Made by a program: the position numbers and the translations under genes. Below are positions 20,516-31,680 of a DNA stretch of 64,000 bases, one piece after another. Numbering within the stretch: position 1 is the first letter of the stretch; each line of letters starts with the position of its first letter. Where the stretch lies: positions 8,921,524 through 8,985,523 of the forward strand of contig NC_053115.1 in the NCBI RefSeq assembly GCF_010015445.1, in the 5' to 3' direction. The notes below the pieces were generated by a model. The model saw only the letters and a program-made list of their open reading frames with translations. It made no database searches and was not told the origin of the DNA. This DNA is from Perca fluviatilis. Taxonomy: Eukaryota; Chordata; Actinopteri; Perciformes; Percidae.

Positions 20516-21089
20516 TTAAAGCTACAGTACATTGTGTAAGAATTTATCCCATCTAGCGGTGAAATTGTGTATTGACAACCAACTGAATATTACTTTCTAG
20601 CCCCTCCCATTCCGAGCATGTTGTAACTCCTACGGTGGCCGTATGCCAAGATTAACATGGCTTCCAGTACGAGTATCAGTGCTATCGTTATTCTGTATAT
20701 TGTACAAGATTAATAGTGTAAGGCAATGTTTACAGCATAGGCTACATATTTTTCTCCGTGAGCAGAGTCAGAGATCAGTTGATGCGACAGAGGTGCGAGG
20801 GAGAAGGTCAGACTCAAAAGGAAAAAAAGGGATCGTGTTGCTGTGCTGTGTGTTGTTCATTCATTCACCGGATCAATGTATTTTAAAGATGGAGGAGCAA
20901 CATGTCTGCCGCCATTCGAGCGACTTGCTCGTATGTATTCGGAATGATTCTGAATGGCAGATTTTATGCTTACGATAATACTTTGATTAGTTGGTGGAAG
21001 TAATTACACATGAATGAGCACATATTTGTGAAAGAACAAAGTTTTTTTTGCTAAGAATCAACTCAAAACATTACACAATGGAGCTTTAA
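20516..21089. mobile_element. TTAA-flanked MITE (574 bp)
   Basis: TTAA at 20516-20519 and 21086-21089. Left end TTAAAGCTACAGTACATTGT and right end, reverse complement, TTAAAGCTCCATTGTGTAAT are imperfect inverted repeats (a small insertion separates the matching words). The interior has a 111-codon open frame without motifs, which I take as chance. Confidence 0.7.
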
Positions 21090-22338
21090 GAGTGTGGGCA
21101 GAGATAATATCGCAATGAAATGCTTTGAAGCGTCCTGTGGCTTCTTATCAAACGTTGTAACATATGGAACAAACTGAATTGACTTGCTGAATGCTGGAGC
21201 TCTAAACCCTAACTTTCACTCTTTTCTTTTTTGACTGAGAGTGATTACTTCATCTTCCATAGCAATCCTCTGCAGAGAGGAATCAATCATGGATTGAAAT
21301 ATGCCACGATTCAGTCACAGAAACTATCCCCCCATCTACGAGATTAAATATCCGTCGTAATGAATGAGACAGGCTCTTGTACTCATTAATTATAAAGATT
21401 AGAATCATGGCTTTGCTTTGAACTCGTGTCCACGCTGATTCTCAAGGTCATTCTCTCTTAGAGGTGACTTACATGCAAAAAAAACCTAGAACTAATTCAA
21501 TGTTAAAAAATAGTTTCCCATGCATTTTTTTTATTGCCTCATAATGTAAATACTTATGCAAAGTTATGGTTACAAACGACCCAATGACAGCATTCTTAGA
21601 GTCTTGTATGAGCAATATTCACAAACAGTGCATGTACCTTGGGCATTATATTGTCTGGTAACTGTGAAACCCTTAAGTAGAGATGAAATGAAAACCTGAA
21701 TCTCGTCATCAGTCTTGCCTCTACATACCTGTAAATTTGATCTGTGCCACCAGGGTGGACTGTGAAATCATGTGGCTGCACATCAAAGTGTGACTGAACT
21801 CAGTGTGCATACTAATGCCAGAGCAATGCGTGCACTGAGCTCTCAGATGGAGAGAGGGAGAAGGAGAGGGAGAGAACCAGAGAAAATCTCCCTTCAAAGA
21901 AAAATGAATATATTGGAAAAACTGAATTGTGTTGACATTTAGTACATATTTTATATGGGAGAAAAATAAGGTTAAACACAATTTTCAGCTAAATAAAGGT
22001 TCACCTTAGCTACTTTTCCATTCTGGTATTTACCTTTCATCCATATATTGTACTTTCAAAAATGGCCACTCTTTAACACATCAACTTGGGAAGAGATTTG
22101 GCTGGTACTGTGCCGCAGTCACAGTGTGTATCCTCTTTATCCATCATATCCACTGCATCATTTCCCTGGTCATTGCCTGTGTACTGGTGGTGTTCCTTGT
22201 CGTGACTGTGAGATCAGAGCTAGGAGATAAGTGATTGTCTTCTGGCAGACAGAAGAGCTGCCTTGACAGGCAATGAAGAAAAGCGCCTCTGCACAGCACT
22301 TCAGTAGATGCTCTCCCTATTTCTCTCTGTTACGACTC
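21090..22338. other. Intron-like DNA, nothing recognised
   Basis: Contains a purine-rich GGAGAGGGAG-type patch near 21845-21880. No transposon ends or exons found. Confidence 0.45.
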
Positions 22339-22411
22339 CCTCCCTCCATCCATTCATCTATCCATCCATCCATCTATCCATCCATCCACCCATCTGTCCA
22401 TCCATCCATCG
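22339..22411. repeat. (ATCC)n tetranucleotide repeat, imperfect
   Basis: CCATCCATCTAT-type units with occasional ATTC, ACCC and TGTC variants. No coding potential. Confidence 0.9.
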
Positions 22412-22509
22412 CTCTCCAAGGTAGGTCAAAAGAAAGATCCTGCTTGGCAGCTCATTCCTCACTCTGATGAAGCTGCTTGTTAGAGACTAATCAACTCCTC
22501 TCTGTGCCC

Positions 22510-22579
<70 letters not shown>

Positions 22580-22607
22580 CACACACAAACACACACCCCC
22601 CCCCCCC
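22510..22607. repeat. (AC)n microsatellite with poly(C) end
   Basis: Pure AC from 22510 to about 22575, then AAAC-interrupted AC, then a C run at 22596-22607. Confidence 0.95.
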
Positions 22608-22914
22608 AAACTGCAATGCTATATTTCACTCTAATACTTGTCTTAGAATGTCTCCATTTCACTTTTCTCACTGCCTGCCTTCCATTCTCATGTCTGAGGT
22701 CTCTCCCTCATTAAAGACATCTCCAATAGTGGAGTGTAAGAGGGAGGAATCTGACCGGTCTGAACTGTGACATGTTCAAAGAGGGCAGATCGCATCATGC
22801 AAGGGTTCTCATTACCCCAGCTCACTGGCCCTCAGTGGCTGGCAGCTGTTGCAAAAAATGCACCTTTGCCCTAAAAAACATGCATGGGGATGTGACACAC
22901 ACACACAATGTGTG

Positions 22915-22916
<2 letters not shown>

Positions 22917-23000
<84 letters not shown>

Positions 23001-23034
23001 TGTGTATATATATATGTATGTATGATTATTGCAA
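22917..23034. repeat. (TA)n / (TATG)n compound microsatellite
   Basis: Pure TA at about 22919-22973 followed by TATG units to about 23002 and a second short TA/TATG block to 23034. AT alternation of this length can extrude as a cruciform. Confidence 0.95.
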
Positions 23035-23906
23035 TTTAGTCTGTCATACAAAGGCATTCAGCACGGTGCAAGTAAATGGCAACTAATGGAATTGTACTAG
23101 ATGTATTTTGCTAGACACTGCTGCAAAGAAGTATGCTTTTGATTAATTTCATCATGGGGTAATTTGTACATTAATGTTCACGTTATTGCTCTGATCTTTC
23201 AACACCTATGCACTCTAAATGGAGGAAAATGCAATAACAATGTCTGCCAGCTGTTTCTCGCACACACATCAAATTAGAGTGCAGCTCTCAAGACTTAGCA
23301 ACAGATGGTTGATCACAACAAGAGAAGAGTAAATCCCCACTAGTTACTGTACAATGACACTCCTAAGTTATCTCCACAGACCTCTCTGGAAGAGCTCCAT
23401 AATTTATCCATTTTTACAACTGATGGCATTTTGTAACCGCAAACGGCTGTGTGTTTTAAACCAGGCAGACTCATTCAGCTGCATACAATGGCAGCATGTT
23501 TAAATGTGTTTGAAAGGTCTCCTATCTTTTATTTTCAGAGTTGCTGTGGCTGAGTCAGATGCCAACGCTATACAAAGATGAAATGTCTTCAGACCCGCCT
23601 GTTCCTTTTGGAATTTAATTAATCACCTTCAAATTTTGGCATGTGGCCTTCTGAGAAAAGTGCAGATTTTTGTTGACATCACAATCAGAGCTGGGGCCCG
23701 TTTCAGGAAGGAGGTTTAACAAACTCTGAGTCTAACCCTGAACTCTGAGTTGATTTACCCTGAGATGGGAAACTCTGAGTTTTCGGTTCCAGAACAGCTG
23801 ATTAGAGTTGGTTAAATCAACTCAGAGTAGGTTGACTCAGAGTTAAGCGTGTGCACCACCACTATATAAAGGCAGCATGAATGGAGCCATGATACTACGA
23901 TTCACC

Positions 23907-24206
23907 ATGGCAACAACCACAAACAAATCGGTCCGCATACTTTATCCCTCTGGAACTGGAACTACTCATGCGCACATACAGCGAGTTTGAATATATATTT
24001 TATTAAAAAAAAGCAACACGGCTGCTGCTGCAAAATAGCGAGAATTGGTGTGGGAGAAAATTGCTCCTCGAGTCAATGCGTAAACTCTAATATAGTGGAC
24101 CAATTTCATATTTAATCACAGGTAACTTATAATATTATTGGTGAAAACTGGAATGGTATTACATCTATAATTTCATTTAGGTGCAATCCCTGTGGGAGAA
24201 AAAGTA
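23907..24206 (+). pseudogene. Harbinger Myb/SANT-like DNA-binding protein, broken (copy A)
   Basis: An ATG at 23907 opens MATTTNKSVR, and shifted frames continue with LELELLMRTYSEFEYIF and then KKSNTAAAAK-stop-RELVWEKIA. This is the N-terminal trihelix/Myb-SANT pattern of the accessory protein in PIF/Harbinger transposons, which works with the transposase in DNA binding and nuclear entry. It has at least two frameshifts and an in-frame TAG (about 24041). A second exon appears after TTCATTTAG at about 24181. Copy B carries the same two-exon layout on the opposite strand. Confidence 0.75.
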
Positions 24207-24330
24207 AACTACTACTAATTCCATTCTGAGATTGCAGCACCATGATCATTAACAGAATTATAATTTATAATAATTTAATTCTTTTTAATGGCTTTCACTG
24301 GTTTGTGTCCAGGGAACACTACAAAAACGT

Positions 24331-24615
24331 TTAAAATTTTTTTTCAGAGTGTGACACTTTTCTGACGGCTCTGCATTTGCAAAAAACATAATGCGACACA
24401 AAGAATCTACTGGGATGTAAAAGCATGTCCACGATAGGTGGCGTTAGTGATATGAGGAAGAATACATATCTGATGGACTGTGAAGAAAAACGATACCTCT
24501 CAAATAGGTAGTTATCTGGAAATGAAAATACATCTAGTCGGGAAAGCAAAGCAAAGTAATCAAGTAATCAAAAAGCTTCTTCATCAACGGGATCATCGAC
24601 AAAAGGACATGCCAT
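24331..24615 (-). pseudogene. HARBI1-like Harbinger transposase, N-terminal remnant (copy A)
   Basis: On the minus strand an ATG at 24615 reads MACPFVDDPVDEEAF and then a stop. A short way on, another frame (from 24549) reads RLDVFSFPDNYLFERYRFSS, the start of the HARBI1-type nuclease. After about 25 residues similarity is lost. The DDE catalytic part is absent, so the element is an internally deleted, non-autonomous derivative. Confidence 0.75.
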
Positions 24616-24971
24616 GTTTGGAACAAAAATGTTTTCTAATCTGCCTAACACGGTTAATAAACCAACCCTGTTTTTTTTATTCATGCAGATAACAAACTGT
24701 GCTAAAATGCGCCTGATACAGACTGAATGAATGAATGAATGAAGAAATGAAAGAGAGCTGTGTCAGAGGGAGGAGACTGAGAGAAACTCAAGGTTTATTG
24801 AAGAAAACCTGCTCCCGACCAGGTTAGGTTCACAGGCTCAGTTACCATAGTAACTGACTCTGAGGTTAAGTTACCTTTCTTTCTGAAACGGGCTGGAGCT
24901 ACCCCTCTCTCTCAGGTTTGAGTTACCTCCCTTTCTGAAACAGAAAACCCAGCGATTCCCTGATCTCAGGG

Positions 24972-26633
24972 TTAAAGTGATGGTTCGGAGTAATTTCACC
25001 CTAGGGTCCTTTGCACCATGACCTCGAGCCAAACACCCCTCCAGAAGCTTTTTTCACCTGGGTCGAACATTGGGAGAGTTAGCGTAGAGTAGCGTTATCA
25101 GCTGAATAGCTTAGCACAGGGGCTAATGGATCCAGTGATGTATCTCGTAAATGACCCCAATAATAATGCCCGAAATGATACCAAACTTCTACACTAGTAC
25201 AAATAGGTTATGCACGCATAAAACGATGGATTGGAAAGTTTGTAAGTACACCAGAAGTTTATGTAAATAACATAATAATAATAATGTAATTAAGAAAAGC
25301 ACACCATCTGCCTGTGGCTGCAAGTTGTGTCCTGTGTGTTCACGTTGTGCCGCTGTGCACGATCCAGGTTTGAGGAATTTATATGTGAAGATGCCATTTG
25401 TCTCTTTTTTATATTTATTTTATTTCATTACACAAGTTAGAACATATGGAATTTAAGAATCTACATCACTCATTTCTTTTGTGCTATTTTTCATACTTAA
25501 TATTTAATCAATTAAGTGGTGTATTAGTTAATCCTTAAAAGAATCAATAGTTGAATCTATAATGAAAATATTCCTCAGCTGCAACACTTTGATACCTGTA
25601 GATGAAAAGTATGAGAAGAGACGGTGGAACAGGCAGTCGGATAAAAAGACAGATGGAACAGGTTGCCAGCCAGCAAGCCCAACATACTGTTGTGTCTCCT
25701 CATATAACTCATCACAAGACACATTCTTTTTTTCTCCTTTCTTCATCAAGACTAGGTCTCTCACTGACCTTGTCACAACATCTAACTAAAACTTTTCTTT
25801 GAGGACACAACAAAACTTTCCCACTGTATCTACGTGCTCCTCTTTTAGCAGATAAACCGGACTGTGAATATGGGTCAGCCCTGCTGGAGTACCTGAAGAC
25901 TTTCAATCGCAATCGTGTTCATGCGGAATCTGGCTGCGAAGAAGCTCCCCTGAAAAACTCTTAAATCAAAAATGATTACCACTGATCAAGACTTGAGAAA
26001 ACCATTACATTTTTCTCACAAATGCCATTAAACGGAATAAGGGACCTGGCAGTTTGGAGAAGCCTACAAGTGTACCAACTTGGAAGCTGCTGTGGACAGG
26101 GTCAGCAGCAAAACAAACTTTAGTCACCTAAAAAAAGGCCCACCTAAAAAAAAAATTATCAGTTTAAGCGTATGGTATATCTAGAATATTTTGACTGCTT
26201 TACCTTGCTGTCAGATAGCCCTTTCCTTTGGCACTACATATTCTTAACGCATTCCTATGCATAAGCACAACTGAACCGGAGCATACAGAAAAAGAAACTT
26301 AACGACAGGGAGACTAAACAGGCCAAAAGAGAGAGAGGGGAAACTTCTGTGGAAAGGAAAGTGTTGGCTGACAGCAAGGAAAAGCAGTAAAAATATTCTA
26401 AATATAGCGTACACTTAAATTGATTTAGATTGTTTTAGGTGGGCCTTTTATGTTGGTTAAAGTACGTCTGGCTGCCGCCTCTGTCCACAGCAGTGCTTAG
26501 CTTCCGTGTCGGTACTCCTGCATGCTTTTCCAAACTGGCAACGTGCTAACCGTCATCTACTCTAAGTAATACACTCACTATCGATAAGTTCCTCATACAA
26601 CACCCCTTAAAAAAAGCCGAACTATCCCTTTAA
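24972..26633. mobile_element. TTAA-flanked piggyBac/Kolobok-type element, 1.66 kb
   Basis: TTAA at 24972-24975 and 26630-26633. Left end TTAAAGTGATGGTTCGGAG, right end in reverse complement TTAAAGGGATAGTTCGGC: about 17 bases of inverted similarity. No transposase frame. The left TTAA coincides with a TTAA inside Harbinger copy A, so it probably inserted there. A long internal inverted repeat lies at 26048-26539. Confidence 0.6.
26048..26539. repeat. Long imperfect inverted repeat (arms about 185 bp)
   Basis: 26048-26231 and 26351-26539 are reverse complements with mismatches and small gaps. Matching words include GGCAGTTTGGA/TCCAAACTGGC, GCTGTGGACAG/CTGTCCACAGC, GGCCCACCTA/TAGGTGGGCC and CTTGCTGTCAG/CTGACAGCAAG. 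The spacer is about 120 bases. This may be a separate foldback element nested in the TTAA element. Confidence 0.75.
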
Positions 26634-26774
26634 GCTTCCTGCAACATTGACATAACATACATTCCAAGAGGAGGAGAGAGACCACAGGGAGGCCTAAAAA
26701 AACTTTAGCCATCATAAAATCAACTGTCAAAGCTCTCCTTAAGCACTGTTAAGCACAAATTCCTGCCATGCATT

Positions 26775-28008
26775 TACAGTTTTTTTTCCAATTGCTAACA
26801 CACTAAAATGACATGCATAGCACAATTATTTAAACTGACACACAGAGAGCAAAACCTCTTCTCAAGTCTACAAAAGTCTAAACACATTTTCTGCTTTACA
26901 CACATTTTGCAATTCGAAATGGCACTTTTTAAATGCACTGAACACGATTCTCTGCATAAGACACAACATCCTGACATAAAGTCACATGTTTGCCATTTCA
27001 AAACACTGCTATTCAAAAAGACACTACATGAGCTAATTGGCCAACATATGTGCCACCTGGCCAAACACCTCAATGGTTAATGGTTACCACTTCAATCAGG
27101 AAGTAAGCACTATGAAAAGACCACAGGTGAGCACCTTTTTTTTTGTTTTTTTTTTTTACAACATTTCTGCAATTTTCTTTTTCAGTTCACAGTTTTTTGT
27201 GAGCATATTTATGTTCAGTCCAATGTAAATATATCTGCTGTGCATATGTTGCACTGACTTGTTTGGTGAAAAAGAAAAAAATAAATGTTTCAACAGCATG
27301 TGTGTGTCTGCAAATATTTATGTGCATGTGAACAATCTGAAGACTTTTCTACAATTTGAACTATTTTAGTATTATGGCAAAGCATACTAAAGATGAGAGT
27401 GCTTTTCATTATGCCCAACAGTGTGTAGTTGGTTAGACAAAAATCTGGTGAATGAAGTTTGTGCCATTTGGTGCAAAAGTTTGATTTTGATAATGCTATA
27501 TCGTCACCTTCCTAAAATAATGGCCTAAGTCATTTTTTGACAAAAAATATTTTTTTGCCTAAATCATCTCCTCATGGTGCTGGCCACCACTGGTACAATT
27601 GCCTACATCTTCATTTGAACAGGTCATGTGATTCTACTCCTTTAGCATAATGGCCTATGTCAAGCGTGACTCAGTTTTTTAGTTTTCTGAAAAACCTGAA
27701 AAAATGACTTAGGCCATTATTTTAAGAAGGTGACGATATGCAGTTTTGGTTGCAGTGCTTCATTTTGCAGCATATATGAGGTATTTTGCAGTTTGGGTGT
27801 GTGGGTTTGTGAATTGTGTTAAGTTTTTGATAAAACCAGCCTAGTTTGCAAAAACACTGCAGCCTTGGAAATGGCTGCAACGGCTTGGGAAGTTTTTTCA
27901 TGAAAGTGCATGCACATGCCTTGAAGGACGCATAGTAAGTTAAACACAATTGCTCAACTCACTTAAGCAAAGCATCAAACTATTAATCGTTGCATATACT
28001 GTACTGTA
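26775..28008. mobile_element. Putative Tc1/mariner-like non-autonomous element with TACAGT ends
   Basis: Begins TACAGTTTTTTTTCC and ends ...TACTGTACTGTA; only the terminal TACAGT is clearly inverted. The sequence after the left end (AATTGCTAACACACTAAAAT) is one I recall from a common fish repeat. No transposase frame is seen. A separate MITE interrupts it at 27499-27738. Boundaries are tentative. Confidence 0.4.
27499..27738. mobile_element. Small MITE (240 bp) with about 40-bp inverted repeats
   Basis: Left arm TATCGTCACCTTCCTAAAAT then GGCCTAAGTCATTTTTT. Right arm AAAAAATGACTTAGGCCATT then TTAAGAAGGTGACGATA. The arms match over about 40 bases with few differences, and the ends lie at TA dinucleotides, fitting a Tc1/mariner-type target. 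It sits inside the larger repeat at 26775-28008. Confidence 0.8.
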
Positions 28009-30690
28009 AAGGGCATTCATAACTGTCATATATGAGTCAGTGTAGGTCTTGCATCGGCCATGCTACCAGAAGTAATTCAGCCATGTACACTTTACTTTCT
28101 CTGAGCAAAAGCTCTGTTAAATCAGAACTCTGTCATATCAGAAGCTCTGTTCTCGGCTACAAAGCGCTGGCTCCCCGCTCTGGGCCACTGACTAGATCGG
28201 ACAGGTAATGAGCTGAGCTGGCGACATAGAAATCCCTGTAAGCCGCTACAGGGGACGTCTAGCTAAGACCTGCATACTGGAGACGTGTTCCTTCAACACG
28301 TAGAGCGGCACGCAGCAAGGTACTCCGCGCTGCCCCCATAGCAAAGTACTGTTCACTCAGTGTTAATGAATCAATCAATTTCTCCCAGATAAATCACAGC
28401 GAATGCCTCGTAACGGCCGACTGTCACCATGATGAATTCCTTCATTTCATGTAATAAGCTGGCTGGGAAGTGATTTATCCCTGGTGCGCAGGCAGTTATA
28501 TACAGCAGTGGACAGAGGCAAGAGATACATATGAAGTGTAATATGTCATTGAAATATTTCCCATTCAGTCAGTGAATAAGGTTGAGCCAGAGGAAAAACA
28601 CTTACTGTAAGTCTAAAATCCAGTCAATATCAAAAGATTTCACTCAAATCTCTGAAGCAGCCAGTTGGGATATTTGGTTGAATGGCTTGTGCTCTGTTCC
28701 CTGAGCTGCTGCGGGCCTCACCATATTTTCTGACATCACCATATAGCTGGCTGACAATTAATTATGCACTGAGCCTTTTCGAGGCTCCTGTTCTCTCTAC
28801 TCCTTATGATACAGAATGAGACAACGATAAGTGGGAGTAAGAACTACCTTCTAATGCTATTGATTGCCTTTGCTCTGCCCTCGTTCAGGACCAAGATTAA
28901 GAGCTGTTTTTAAATGCAAACCTCTCTGGCTAAGTAGGAGACACAGCGTGCTAATCAATTTAAACCACTGCTGAGCTCAAAGCATCACACATAACCCCCA
29001 CCCGTTTTTTGTAAAGGGAATGATGTGAGTGTTGTGTTTTTGTGCTGATCCCAGTTAAGTGATGCTATTGCTAGACTGTAGTATATCTGCCATTTGACCC
29101 ATAAAACTCAAAATACATCAACAGCAGAGCAAATAGAACATATATCCTCACTCTGTCAACTGATACTTTTTTTTGCTTTTGAGTATTTCATTGAAGTGAT
29201 CTTTGCAAAACTTGGCTGGGGCAATCAAGATTTGAAAAGAAATAGAAGGGAAATGAAATGAATTTAAGTGAGCCCTATCAAACTAATGGATAATTATGTA
29301 TGAATATATCCATAACCATTCATCACATTTATATTAACATTGCTAAAAGTTTTACACTAACCACACACCATTGATGATTCCATTTGTTGAAATGGGAAAA
29401 TGCTCCCAGCATTTTTCTCTCTATTCCACATATCAAAATATCATCCACTTTAATTTATCATTATTATTAAGTCATAGGAAATCTATAATAGTGAAAGTGA
29501 TATTAGTATTTCACAATTTTCTGCAGAGTGAGATAATTGGAACTGAGACATTAGGTATCAAGTGGTCAGTAAATGAAAATAATATTACATGGTGAGCACT
29601 TTCAAAAGATGGCCCAGAAGCCTTACCCTGACTAATCTGTTTCAATTAAGATGCAATGCAGAGACCCTTTGTACACGTGTCGACTAGATGAAAGCTTGTG
29701 AAAATATCCGTGGTATAGTCTTAACTGTTTTTCAATGTGTAACCTAAAAAATATGTTTAAATAGATATTTCTCTCGTAAGAGCAACACAGAGTTAACGTT
29801 TTTAATTTCACCTCACCCAAAACTCAAAGTTCACAAATAAAGACCCCTGAATAAGCCCCTGAAGAGCCGTCTAGTGCGCTCCCTCGTCATTACCACCACC
29901 TTTATGGTGCTATCTGATAATTAATTAAAAATAAATGAGATATTCCCTGAACTTATGGGCTGTAGAAATCGAAAGGTGATGTAGGAGGCTGTGCTTTAAC
30001 GACTTAGGCAGGGTGATAATTAGGAAGCTGTCACCGTTTGTTACCTTGTCAGTGCATGTGTGCATTTGACTGTAAATGTCTGCGTGTGTGAGCATGTGTG
30101 TGAATAGATCCGAATCCCCTAATCTCTTAATATGCGTCTGAGGTCTCATTTGAGTTCAAAAGTCACCATTTAATTATACCGCGGCAAATACTTAATTTTC
30201 AATTATGATGGCGCTGGGGAGCTCACCTTGGAAAAGGACGACTCGGAGACAGGCGGACGAGGCCCCTTCTAACCTTTTCAGAAATGTTTTTTATTTTTTT
30301 GAAACACTGGAGTTTGTCAGTGTGGTTGATTTGCATGGGGCTGTGGTATAATGAAGGTCTCATGTTGGTTGACCCTTTTTAGTCAGATTTAGGGGTCATG
30401 TTGCAGGGATAAGCTTCTGGCTGCAAAGGAATCTCTTTCACTGGGGCAATTAGCACACACACATACACACAGTGTCTCACAGATGCTTACTTGCACACAA
30501 AAACTGTATAAAAGAAGTGGAGCTAAAAAATTGAAGCCACTGTGGAAGTGCCTTAAAATAGATCTTTTATGCTTTTCTGTATTCTCTGTCATAATGTTAA
30601 AATGTTGGATGTTCAAACATTGAGGTAAACGTATTTAAAAGAAGTCCCTGTGAGCCTAAACCTAAGATTTCTGGTTTCAAAAGTTTTTTC
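28009..30690. other. Intron-like DNA, mostly single-copy
   Basis: No exon or transposon recognised. A CpG-richer block lies at about 28150-28340. Patches with unbroken TAATTAAT-type words (28750-28770, 29920-29940) would be candidates for conserved non-coding elements, but I cannot test this here. Confidence 0.5.
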
Positions 30691-30699
30691 TACTCTTAG

Positions 30700-31100
30700 C
30701 TTCGTATTATGTCATACTGAGCCGGTTTTCTATGGTCATCTGCTCCAGGCACGCTACTGCAGGGTTTACGTTACACACCCTGCTACATGTAGCTACATGC
30801 TAATGACTAATCTTGGTTGCAGATGTTAATTACTTCCCAATTTCTACTGTGTAGTATTTGGTTAAGAAGCCTTTATAATTTGACGGTACAAAGTGCTGCT
30901 ATACTCAATTACAATCCACTGCTCACTACATGTAGCTATATGCTAACGCCAGGAAAAGCTGTAATCTTGGCTGTAGATGTTGTTAATTTCTCCCCAATTT
31001 CAGATCACATTCCTGCTAGAACATGTCCTCAAATCTTCTCGGAGTTGCAGCCAATAGACAGCACTCAGCAGGAGGCTTTCCTCGAAGCAGTTGGCATTGC
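30700..31100. repeat. Interspersed repeat with internal diverged duplication
   Basis: The segment around 30784-30850 (TACATGTAGCTACATGCTAA ... CTTGGTTGCAGATGTTAATT ... TCCCCAATTTC-like) recurs, diverged, at 30927-31003. The repeat is non-coding; the 157-codon frame that crosses it (30817-31290) has no recognisable motif and I do not call it a gene. Confidence 0.5.
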
Positions 31101-31680
31101 TGAGCTTGAGCAGTGGGACAGTCTCACAACACAATGTGTGATGAAATGGCTCCTGAACCAAGCTCACTGCCTTGTTCACTTTCCTTTTTCCTCCCTGTCT
31201 GTTTCTTTCTTACTCGCTCTTTCGGCTGAATACTCCACTTCAACTGAAAGCTTCCCTTGTTCTCAGCATAGAAGAGCAGATGCAGATTGAAAGACATTTC
31301 TTTTTTTCTTCATCTCAGTGAGAAAATTAGCCTTAGTTTCTGGCATCGGTAGGAACAGGGCTTCTAAAGCGTTCTTGTACTGAGAGCAGGTACAGTATGT
31401 GAGTGCCAGGTCTCAACATTTTTATTTTACCAGACTCACTTTTATCACAACTGGACCCAGTCTAACTTTCTCTTCTCTTTCAATAACACCTACACTCAAA
31501 CTCTCACACTCTTTCAAAGGTGACATCCGCCTGCATGATGAATTCAGGCTATGACAATGGCAGACAACACAGGGTGGGTGTATTTATTTACAACATACAC
31601 AGTTTACATAAAAATATGCATATTAATAACTTTTTTCGGGAGAAAATAATACATGGTGTCATAGTTATTTATCAGCCTTA

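Larger units (their letters stand above)
23693..24976. mobile_element. PIF/Harbinger element copy A (degraded, right end lost)
   Basis: The left end GGGGCCCGTTTCAGGAAGG is shared with the right end of copy B (45684-47067, opposite orientation). The body carries remnants of both proteins typical of Harbinger elements: a Myb/SANT-like DNA-binding gene on the plus strand and a HARBI1-like transposase on the minus strand. Near the right side the match to copy B stops at CTCAGGGTTAA, where a TTAA-flanked element begins, so this copy lacks its right terminus. It also contains a short (TGAA)n run at 24722-24743 that is present in copy B too. Confidence 0.8.

Noticed and set aside
22273..23057. Possible CRISPR-like or satellite array
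   Set aside because: The regularity comes from simple ATCC, AC, TA and TATG microsatellites with no unique spacers; this is eukaryotic DNA.
30220..30260. Splice-donor-like CCAAGGTGAGCTCC on the minus strand
   Set aside because: No preceding open exon with recognisable residues and no matching acceptor; isolated donor-like words are frequent.
30817..31290. 157-codon plus-strand open frame
   Set aside because: Begins inside an interspersed repeat and has no domain; looks like chance.
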